In this document: positions 34,801 through 40,844 of the stretch, piece by piece
Position numbering within the stretch: position 1 is the stretch's first letter
Layout of the letters: every line of letters begins with the position of its first letter
Assembly (NCBI GenBank): GCA_964400105.1
Contig: CAYNTG010000009.1
Coordinates: 1 to 47,932, forward strand
Origin: CAYNTG01 sp964400105
GTDB taxonomy: Bacteria; UBP14; UBA6098
Length of the DNA: 47,932 nt
Reading direction: 5' to 3'
Notes under the pieces: generated by a model
Seen by the model: the letters and a program-made list of their open reading frames with translations, nothing else
The model's database searches: none
Told to the model about the DNA's origin: nothing
Program-made: the position numbers and the translations under genes

Positions 34801-34914
34801 GCCGCTCCGCGGCAGCAGCCTCAGCGCGGCATCGCGGACGGCATCGTTATCCGGCAGAAGCAAAAGCCCGCGCGGAAGATCGCGCGGAAATCCGCAGACG
34901 ATCTCAATCGCCAT
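31870..34914 (-). CDS. addB: AddB-like PD-(D/E)xK nuclease subunit
   Basis: 1014 residues. The C-terminal third is a RecB/AddB-type nuclease: Cys721 in YNRCPFAFFMEKVLGI, GSVLHKTMELFW, then ARVDRIDADSSGRIRIVDYKLSG with the Asp and D-x-K residues, and Cys988, Cys992, Cys998 (CPEWCAFAEIC), which with Cys721 should hold an iron-sulfur cluster as in AddB. The N-terminal part resembles an inactivated helicase: no GxxGxGK Walker A is visible near the start, as in the AddB proteins of some Proteobacteria. It should pair with the AddA-like protein encoded next. Its ATG directly follows the rho stop (TAGATG), and it overlaps addA by 8 bp. Confidence 0.82.
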   Translation of the reverse strand: MAIEIVCGFPRDLPRGLLLLPDNDAVRDAALRLLPRSGAIFTPQTFTPKTFISTIEPDSGPREAIDGVRRVFLVKRLVQDDPEFASALHMTGLVQSLASLILTIRRAGIFSGKELLARLESNSPRHKRLARMLDGYADSLDKIDAIDGPAREHAAIESILSNESIHYPIPEGGVHALWFGDIMPDEARIIVAIARHADVYFYTPARADSPVGERLIRAANVAAQSIIEIAGELNVAVRFGKNGTISSPDALISAIASRMGGIDGVPASPFAGWPQLTALSARNPAEEASLLASAAKSLCIDHDVLPSDIAIFCDEPRLILRELREHGLPYRGGDERTFADGLSGELISRIIAAVASDFGRIELFSLLKHRLMRVESVERMDTAACSAGIVGGVPIDGAWIAGLEACEEPLCVKLIEQLRGLSDTIGGIGKSRRMSGVRFAETMERFFERFDIRNAIEEIAADSSIPIREAGFTVDSYFKILDLLSKFADAPPDSFVGHCALLLSLLSSEKPTDDGGKGIRILPISALGRTRCRIAILPNAVQGRLPGPKGEFLFLKKSEAVALGLTLPDGLMRGLFDILSILERAELTVVTRALAEGDRPLPPSPLLISLERALGENRDDYRRSMDRLASNLLARPFSERRRQIAAGELFTYPQSRFADLEDRFAGIESMKDAARATRIFRIDKLLPPDRFDGIVGTAFSNNLTKIAGKIGATSLDRYNRCPFAFFMEKVLGIEGIPEPEVELDRKTEGSVLHKTMELFWRNRIERFFGRTSLKQRLKKLAEMPEDAYSEIAVDSTNIDVAIEEIGAAIDVAISEIESWPGDFIKEDFERTLRRASTAYLEAVAVAEDRFIPIATELGIKKSFGDSEIFARVDRIDADSSGRIRIVDYKLSGAPSGPDIAALKAIQLPLYCVMLDAIAGMYWHDFSKGEPSEGGRFEREDHRPAKNSDWHIPVELWSVRLAEFTSYAEMLLEKMASGEFPPRPAGGKCPEWCAFAEICGYDPARPLPKGWPDDG

Positions 34915-36327
34915 CTATCCAATCGCCATAGAGTTAAGAAACTCTTCGTTCGTTTTCGTGCTGAGAACCTTGTTCTTGAGGAATTCCATAGCCTCGATCG
35001 GATTCATGTCGGCGAGTATCTTGCGAATGAGCCAAATCCGTTGAAGCGTGGAATCGTCGAGGAGCAGTTCCTCTTTTCGTGTGCCGGAACGGTTGACGTC
35101 CATGGCCGGGAACAACCTGCGGTCGGCAAGCCGGCGGTCGAAAACGATCTCCATGTTGCCGGTGCCCTTGAACTCCTCGAATATAACCTCGTCCATCTTG
35201 CTGCCGGTCTCGATCAGCGCCGTTCCGAGGATCGTCAGGCTTCCGCCCTCCTCGATATTTCTCGCCGCGCCGAAGAACCGCTTAGGTTTCTGAAGCGCCG
35301 AGGCATCCACGCCGCCGGTCAATATCCTGCCGGAATGCGGAGCAACGGAGTTATATGCTCGCGCCAATCTTGTGATAGAATCGAGCAGAATAATGACATC
35401 CCTCTTATGCTCGACAAGCCGTTTCGCACGTTCGATGACCATATCCGCGATCTGGACATGGCGTTGCGGTGCTTCGTCGAATGTGCTGGAAATGACCTCT
35501 GCATCGACCGAACGCTGCATATCGGTTACCTCTTCGGGGCGCTCATCGATGAGAAGCATGATCAGTTTGCATTCTGGATGATTCTGCGTAATGGCATTGG
35601 CTATCATCTGAAGCAGCACCGTTTTACCGGCTTTTGGAGGACTCGTAATAAGCCCGCGCTGTCCCTTGCCAATTGGCGTCAAGAGGTCCATTACTCTGGT
35701 CGAGGCACACGACGGTGTGGTCTCGAGGATTAATCGCTCGTTCGGATATAATGGCGTAAGGTTATCGAACAGTATTTTGTGGCGGAACGCTTCGGGGCTT
35801 TCGTCGTTGACCGTTTCAATCTTAAGCAGCGCGAAAAATCGCTCGGTATCCTTCGGCGGACGTATATAGCCGGCAACCTCGTCGCCGGTGCGAAGCCCGA
35901 AACGCTTGATCTGGCTCGGCGATATATAAATATCGTCGGGGCCGGGTAAGTAGTTATAGTCGGGGCTTCGAAGGAAACCGTATCCGTCGGGCAACGCCTC
36001 CAGAACGCCGCTTCCGTGGATATTCCCATTGGTCGCGACAATCTTTTCGAGATACCTGAAGATGATATCCTGTCGGCGAAGCGTGCTCGTGTTTCCGACG
36101 CCAACCTCATCCGCCATAACGATAAGCTCGTCCATCCGTTTCTTTTTAAGCTCCTCCAGATCGACAATTATTTCTCCGCCATTCGGTTTTACACTGCGAG
36201 TGGAGATTTCCCGCCTGGATGTGGTTCCTCGATAATTAGATTCTTTTTTCGGTTCGACTGAAGCCTCTTTCTCACTTACCGGAACTTCATCGATTTTCGG
36301 TTCTTTTTCTACCTTTTTTCTTGGCAT
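34915..36327 (-). CDS. rho: Transcription termination factor Rho
   Basis: 470 residues from ATG 36325-36327, chosen for the GAGG site 5 nt upstream; an in-frame ATG at 36387 would add 20 residues without a ribosome site. A charged, variable N-terminal stretch (about 1-50) precedes the Rho N-terminal domain and the OB-fold RNA-binding domain (GYGFLRSPDYNYLPGPDDIYIS-type segment). The ATPase has RGLITSPPKAGKT (225-236) and the LIDERPEEVTDM and DSITRLARAYN motifs, plus the GGVDASALQKPKRFFGAARN Q- and R-loops. The RNA-dependent helicase terminates transcription. It lies 67 bp after argS. Confidence 0.96.
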   Translation of the reverse strand: MPRKKVEKEPKIDEVPVSEKEASVEPKKESNYRGTTSRREISTRSVKPNGGEIIVDLEELKKKRMDELIVMADEVGVGNTSTLRRQDIIFRYLEKIVATNGNIHGSGVLEALPDGYGFLRSPDYNYLPGPDDIYISPSQIKRFGLRTGDEVAGYIRPPKDTERFFALLKIETVNDESPEAFRHKILFDNLTPLYPNERLILETTPSCASTRVMDLLTPIGKGQRGLITSPPKAGKTVLLQMIANAITQNHPECKLIMLLIDERPEEVTDMQRSVDAEVISSTFDEAPQRHVQIADMVIERAKRLVEHKRDVIILLDSITRLARAYNSVAPHSGRILTGGVDASALQKPKRFFGAARNIEEGGSLTILGTALIETGSKMDEVIFEEFKGTGNMEIVFDRRLADRRLFPAMDVNRSGTRKEELLLDDSTLQRIWLIRKILADMNPIEAMEFLKNKVLSTKTNEEFLNSMAIG

Positions 36328-36394
36328 AGTTACCTCGTTCTTATCCTTTGTTTTGTAATTTTCGTAATAATTTATCTTTAAGAGCAATATTGAT

Positions 36395-38194
36395 TTACAT
36401 GTTTTCGGGAGCCGATATTCCGAGGAGGCCGAGACCGAGCGCGAGAACCTCTTTTATGGATCGGCAAAGGGCAACCCGCGCCATCGTCGTTCTGTCGTCG
36501 TCCCCGACGACACGATGTTTGGCGTAAAACGGGTGAAAAACTTGTGCAAGCCCGTGAAGATAGAAGCATAGGTGATGCGGCGCCATCTCGACCGCGCATT
36601 TTTCGATAACGGAAGGCCACTCCGCCATCTTCCGCGCGAGCGCCAGCTCCTCGGGATTCACCAATTCCGTAAGCTCCTCGCGACCGGCCAACTTTGGCTC
36701 GAAACCGTTATTTTTTGCGAATTCGAGTATGCTGCATATCCGCGCGTGCGCATATTGTATATAGAAAACGGGATTCTCGTCCGATTGCTTCCGCGCGAGT
36801 CCTAGGTCGAAATCGAGGTGCGCCTCCATTCGCCGCGCGATGAAAAAATATCGTGCAACATCGACCCCGACATCATCGACCAATTCTTTGAGCGTGACGA
36901 TCTTTCCCTCGCGCTTCGACATCTTGACCTTCTCGCCGCCCTCGATAAGATTGACCTGCTGGAGCGTCAGGACATCGAACTCCCCCTCGTGTCCCAATGC
37001 CTTCATCGCGGCCTTCATGCGCCCGATATGGCCGTGGTGATCCGGCCCGAGGATATCATAGACCAGATCGAAACTGCGGTCGAACTTATCCTGATGATAC
37101 GCGATATCCACGGCACCATAAGAGTATTCCCCGTCGGACTTTATAAGCACAAACGGTTTTTCTCGCTCGTCATATCTGTCTGCGGCGAACCAGCGCGCGC
37201 CGTCCTTCTCGAATGTATCCCCCTGAACGCGAAGACGGTCGATCAGTTTTTCGACCTTGCCGGATTCGCGCAGTTCGGATTCGCGGAAGAAGCGGTCGAA
37301 TTTCGTATTGAAATTCTGCAGCGCATCGCGGATCCCATCGATCATCCGGTCGAGACTGAACTTATATGCTTCGGCGATGAAACCTCGAAAATCGATCGAA
37401 ATATCTTTGACGTTTAAATCGCAATTTCCTTGCTTTTCGAGTGCATCGCGGATTTCCGAGAGTTCTTTCAAAAGGGCCGTGTCAAAAACTTGATTCGCGT
37501 ATATACTGCTTAACTTTGTTAAAAATTCCCTCGTCTTCGCCTCGTCCATTTCGAGAAGCTCCCGCGCCAATTCCTCGATATATTCGCCGCGATAGTTGTC
37601 CCTCGAAAGCTCGATTTTAAGGCCGCACAGCTTCAAAACATGCAAAGCGACGGAAAGCCCGAGTTCGCGCACCTGATTGCCAGCATCGTTGATATAATAC
37701 TCCGCAGAGGCATCGAATCCGGCATGGCGAAGGATATTGACAAGTGAGCTTCCGACCGCTGCGGCGCGTGCGCTTACGACATTCAGCGGCCCGGTCGGAT
37801 TGGCGGAGACGAACTCGATCTGAACCTTTCGCCCGGCGCCCATTTCGAGACGCCCGAAATCCTGTGGCCGCGCAATTATTCCCGCGAGAAGGTTTTGCAG
37901 AAATGCATCCGCATATCGGAAATTCACGAAGCCGCCCGCCGGTTCCGCAGAGGAAAATTCCTCGGGAAGATCGACCTTCGAAGCAAGCTCCGTCGCGATG
38001 TCGAGCGGGGATTTGCGCGCGATCTTTGCCAGATGGAACGCAATATTTGTCGAAATGTCGCCGAAATCGGGATTGTCGGGAATCGACAGTTCCGGCGAAA
38101 GATCGGCTTTGTATGTCCGCCGAACCGCATCGGCGATGGCCTCGACGAGCTTTTTGCGTGCCTCGTTAATCACCCTCGGCCTCCTCCGCGCCAT
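36395..38194 (-). CDS. argS: Arginyl-tRNA synthetase with altered HIGH motif
   Basis: 599 residues. The N-terminal additional domain, DFGDISTNIAFHLAK, and FVSANPTGPL are typical ArgS. The KMSKR loop is intact (424-428, GEKVKMSKREGK), as are LGPDHHGH and the C-terminal DALR anticodon-binding domain (YAHARICSILEFA, ALCRSIKEVLALGLGLLGI). The catalytic HIGH motif, usually HVGH or HIGH after PTGPL, reads NVVS (138-141), so both histidines are replaced. The rest of the motif region (SARAAAVGSSLVNILR) is well conserved, so the protein is probably a working but divergent form. It charges tRNA-Arg. Its start overlaps rsfS by 29 bp. Confidence 0.93.
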   Translation of the reverse strand: MARRRPRVINEARKKLVEAIADAVRRTYKADLSPELSIPDNPDFGDISTNIAFHLAKIARKSPLDIATELASKVDLPEEFSSAEPAGGFVNFRYADAFLQNLLAGIIARPQDFGRLEMGAGRKVQIEFVSANPTGPLNVVSARAAAVGSSLVNILRHAGFDASAEYYINDAGNQVRELGLSVALHVLKLCGLKIELSRDNYRGEYIEELARELLEMDEAKTREFLTKLSSIYANQVFDTALLKELSEIRDALEKQGNCDLNVKDISIDFRGFIAEAYKFSLDRMIDGIRDALQNFNTKFDRFFRESELRESGKVEKLIDRLRVQGDTFEKDGARWFAADRYDEREKPFVLIKSDGEYSYGAVDIAYHQDKFDRSFDLVYDILGPDHHGHIGRMKAAMKALGHEGEFDVLTLQQVNLIEGGEKVKMSKREGKIVTLKELVDDVGVDVARYFFIARRMEAHLDFDLGLARKQSDENPVFYIQYAHARICSILEFAKNNGFEPKLAGREELTELVNPEELALARKMAEWPSVIEKCAVEMAPHHLCFYLHGLAQVFHPFYAKHRVVGDDDRTTMARVALCRSIKEVLALGLGLLGISAPENM

Positions 38195-38561
38195 CGATGT
38201 CTATCACTTCGACCGCAGCGTCGCCCCAGTAGCTTTCCAGCGCGTAAAACTCGCGCTTCTCCGGCATGAAAAGGTGGACGACGATATCGAACAGATCGAT
38301 AATCACCCATGAATCACCGTCGAGGCCCTCGACCTTCGGTTTTCCGACGTCGGCGGCCTCGATCTCACCGATCAAATCCCTGCCGAGTATCTTGAGGTGG
38401 CGTTTGCTCTTCACGCTCGCAACGATAAACCAATCGGCGATGTCCGAAAGACCGCGAAGGTCGAGGATTCGCACGTTCTGACCCAACATCTCTGCAACTG
38501 TTTCCGCGAGCGCCCGAACGACCTCTTCGGATCCCATTTTTTCTGGCTTCATCTCTGTCAT
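38166..38561 (-). CDS. rsfS: Ribosomal silencing factor RsfS
   Basis: 131 residues. It shows the DUF143/RsfS pattern: ILDLRGLSDIADWFIVAS, then KSKRHLKILGRDLIGE, DSWVIIDLFDIVVHLFMPEKREFYALESYWGD in sequence. RsfS binds ribosomal protein L14 and blocks joining of the subunits in slow growth. An acidic C-terminal tail (DIDGAEEAEGD) overlaps the start of argS. Alternative starts at Met4 or Met9 are possible; the ribosome site is not strong for any. It lies 6 bp after the LytR C-terminal-domain gene in a long operon. Confidence 0.93.
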   Translation of the reverse strand: MTEMKPEKMGSEEVVRALAETVAEMLGQNVRILDLRGLSDIADWFIVASVKSKRHLKILGRDLIGEIEAADVGKPKVEGLDGDSWVIIDLFDIVVHLFMPEKREFYALESYWGDAAVEVIDIDGAEEAEGD

Positions 38562-38567
38562 AAAAAT

Positions 38568-39050
38568 TTAGATTTCCTTTCTCGACAGCTTATTCACGAT
38601 AGTTGGATAATCGAGTCCGACGACGATGGTCGCATCGACCATGAGATCGTAACGTTGGAGCACGACCCTGTTTTTTGGAATGCCGATCAATCCTGCGAGC
38701 GAGTCGGCGATTATGCTGTTTCCGCACCGATCGACGATCAGGCTCGACGGATATATATAACCGCTTTCCTGCTTGATATCGACGACATCGACACCTATCT
38801 CGCGAAGGTAACCCGCGATTCGCATAACCTCGGAGCCCCTTCCGCAGCCGCCGAAAAGCTCGATCTTGATAGCGCCCTTGTCCGGCACGCGATGTTGTGG
38901 CGGAAGCTCCTTCGCCGGAACAGAATATTGCCACATGATATACCCTCCGGCCAACACGATGAAAACGATTATTGTCCAATCGAGGATCTTTAAGTGGCGT
39001 TTCGAGCCGGACGAGCTTCTTTTTTCTATGTTTTTTTTTGTTCTAACCAT
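38568..39050 (-). CDS. Membrane-anchored LytR C-terminal-domain protein
   Basis: 160 residues: basic cytoplasmic N terminus (MVRTKKNIEKRSSSGSKR), one membrane helix (about 23-42), then a ~100-residue extracytoplasmic domain with IKIELFGGCGRGSEVMRIAGYLREIGVDV split by charged residues, which fits the LytR_C domain (found at the end of LytR/CpsA/Psr proteins). The catalytic LytR domain itself is missing. In many genomes such a short protein lies beside rsfS, as here. Role unknown; envelope or cell-wall related is the inference from the domain. Confidence 0.7.
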   Translation of the reverse strand: MVRTKKNIEKRSSSGSKRHLKILDWTIIVFIVLAGGYIMWQYSVPAKELPPQHRVPDKGAIKIELFGGCGRGSEVMRIAGYLREIGVDVVDIKQESGYIYPSSLIVDRCGNSIIADSLAGLIGIPKNRVVLQRYDLMVDATIVVGLDYPTIVNKLSRKEI

Positions 39051-39059
39051 ATCGGCAGG

Positions 39060-39548
39060 TCAATTGTCTATCGGTTTATGCCAGGGATCGACGAAGATGC
39101 CGTCTCCGGCCAGCTTCTTTGGGGATAGATGGAGGTTTAGCCCGATGTGCATATCGTTCGTTGGGCGCCAATCGAGCCGCAACGATGGCATAAGCTCGGT
39201 TTGCGATACTCCTTTCGAGCTGAACCTCGACAGCTCGAATTCGATATTCATGTTCATCCTCGGGCCGAAAATATAATCGATTCCGTGCGTGTAATTCATT
39301 ACAGATAAATAATCTCCGCCGCTTGATGAAAACCCGAAGCCGATTTGACTTCTCTGGAAAAACCTATCCCTCGATAAAAGCGAGGAATGTTCGCTTGGAT
39401 TTGGAAACCCAAAATCCGGGCTAAACCTGGCCGTTTTGTTTTCGAGATCGATATCCGGCTCGATTTTGAGCAGGCTGTCATTCTCGGATCCGAAAGCGAT
39501 CGAGCTTATCACTAAAATAGCGACTACAATTTTTAAAGGCGATTTCAT
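39060..39548 (-). CDS. Hypothetical secreted, barrel-like protein
   Basis: 162 residues with a signal peptide (residues 1-20, ending SIAFG). The mature part alternates polar and hydrophobic residues (IGFGFSSSGGDYLSVMNYTHGIDYIFG, MNMNIEFELSRFSS split by breaks, MHIGLNLHLSP), as in short outer-membrane beta-strands. No family recognised. It is preceded by a promoter-like pair at 39594-39622 and followed 9 bp later by the LytR_C-like gene, so it may start a sub-operon leading to rsfS-argS-rho. Confidence 0.65.
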   Translation of the reverse strand: MKSPLKIVVAILVISSIAFGSENDSLLKIEPDIDLENKTARFSPDFGFPNPSEHSSLLSRDRFFQRSQIGFGFSSSGGDYLSVMNYTHGIDYIFGPRMNMNIEFELSRFSSKGVSQTELMPSLRLDWRPTNDMHIGLNLHLSPKKLAGDGIFVDPWHKPIDN

Positions 39549-39593
39549 TATCCTGTTGGATTTAATATCCCGGAGAGGAAAATTTCACTATTA

Positions 39594-39622
39594 TATATAA
39601 ATACAACCAAAGCAAAAGTCAA
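39594..39622 (-). promoter_or_regulatory. Internal promoter before the rsfS-argS-rho group
   Basis: Minus-strand TTGACT (39617-39622), 17-bp spacer and TATATA (39594-39599), 45 bp upstream of the ATG at 39548, within a 110-bp gap that is otherwise empty. A TATAAT overlaps it but at poor spacing. It would let the housekeeping genes be transcribed apart from the upstream secreted-protein genes. Confidence 0.55.
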
Positions 39623-39658
39623 GCCAAAAAGCATAGATGAGATCGGTCCGGCCGCACG

Positions 39659-40066
39659 CTATTTCACGATCGTCGTGATTATCCCCTTGTCGGGATTCGC
39701 AAAGCATCTCCCGCCGCTGAAATCGAGTTGAACCTGCACAACCGTGCCGGTATTCGCTTTGATCGCTTTAGCGATTCGAACCGCCTCGATCTTTTCATCT
39801 CCGGGGATATTTGGTTTATACAATCGAACGTAGATCGGATAGTGGTTTTCTATCGCATAACCATGGCGCGACAGTGAATCGATGACGTGATCGAGGCCGG
39901 GGAGATCGACATTCGTCGAGTAACTGATGAGAACATTACTCGGGTTTTCCTCGCACCTCGGGGTTATAAAAACAAGCATAACCCCAAGGAGAACACCGAT
40001 AGAGATCGTCTCGCCAAATGGGATCCGCTTCTTCTTTTTACGCTTGATTCTGTCTTCAATCGTCAT
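39659..40066 (-). CDS. Small membrane-anchored protein of unknown function
   Basis: 135 residues: a strongly basic N terminus (RIKRKKKKR), a single membrane helix (about 20-36) and an extracytoplasmic domain of about 95 residues with a helix-strand pattern (DHVIDSLSRHGYAIENHYPI, IEAVRIAKAIKANTGTVVQVQL) and two Cys. In build it resembles the LytR_C-like protein encoded nearby and could be a diverged relative, but I see no decisive motif. It overlaps the DUF4292-like lipoprotein gene by 11 bp and is followed by a 110-bp gap with a promoter. Confidence 0.65.
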   Translation of the reverse strand: MTIEDRIKRKKKKRIPFGETISIGVLLGVMLVFITPRCEENPSNVLISYSTNVDLPGLDHVIDSLSRHGYAIENHYPIYVRLYKPNIPGDEKIEAVRIAKAIKANTGTVVQVQLDFSGGRCFANPDKGIITTIVK

Positions 40067-40844
40067 GTCGTCCTCGGTTAAGTTGCCATATCGTTGTTTC
40101 TTTTCGGATTGGAAGGTCGAACACGCCCTCCGGATGTTCGCGGCCGATAATCTCCTTTTCGATCTCGATCTCTACCCGGTCGCCTCTGATCGGATTGATG
40201 ATCGTGATCTTATTTGCACGGACAATCCCGCCCCTCTCGACGAAATCGAAGTAGCCTATATCGAGCATCGACGACCCATCCTGCGAATATATCTGGATAT
40301 TATTCGGCACCCACGCCGACGGCAGGACGCTTAATCGACGGAACTGGCGACCATCGAAAAATAGCAATTCATAGGTGTTTCCCTCGGAAGAAAAACCGAC
40401 GAGTGAATCGCGTTCGAGGTCGATCTCGGTTCTTCCGGTCAATGCGCACACGAGATCGTCCATGCCGATCCAAAGTCCCATCACCGGATTGATTCCGGTA
40501 TTCCCGCTCGCGACGAAAAGGGTTCCTTTGCTCGGGAAGAAAACCGCCATCGAATCGCCGATGGATACAGCCGATCCGGGCACAGACCCAAAAAATCCCC
40601 GGATATTCGCACGGAAGCTATCCGGCGCGGCGAAGAAATAGTCAGCGGTAAAACTCACCTCTTCGAACTCGCTCTCGAAACGGATCGACATCCTCCCTGC
40701 GATCGATTCGAGGATCGCGTCGCGAGCGAGAAGTGTATCCACGAGGGCTTCCCGCTCGATATCGACCTTTGCGAATTCGACGACGGGCCTTCTGCCCGCG
40801 CACGAAACGATAAGAATGGTAGCGAAAGCTACCAGTGTTGCCAT
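40056..40844 (-). CDS. DUF4292/LolA-like outer-membrane lipoprotein
   Basis: 262 residues from ATG 40842-40844, whose first base overlaps the stop of the upstream gene (TGATG); the open frame extends further upstream but lies inside that gene. The signal MATLVAFATILIVSC places a lipidated Cys at residue 15. The mature part has the curved-sheet pattern of LolA/DUF4292 proteins: SIAGRMSIRFESEFEEVSFT, FFAAPDSFRANIRGFFG, SIGDSMAVFFPSKGTLF and FVERGGIVRANKITIINPI. Such proteins bind lipids or lipoproteins at the outer membrane; the precise partner is not known. Confidence 0.8.
   Translation of the reverse strand: MATLVAFATILIVSCAGRRPVVEFAKVDIEREALVDTLLARDAILESIAGRMSIRFESEFEEVSFTADYFFAAPDSFRANIRGFFGSVPGSAVSIGDSMAVFFPSKGTLFVASGNTGINPVMGLWIGMDDLVCALTGRTEIDLERDSLVGFSSEGNTYELLFFDGRQFRRLSVLPSAWVPNNIQIYSQDGSSMLDIGYFDFVERGGIVRANKITIINPIRGDRVEIEIEKEIIGREHPEGVFDLPIRKETTIWQLNRGRHDD

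Noticed and set aside
36328..36387. Longer N terminus of Rho (20 more residues)
   Set aside because: The upstream ATG lacks a ribosome site, while the ATG at 36327 has GAGG at the right distance; the added residues are not typical of Rho.
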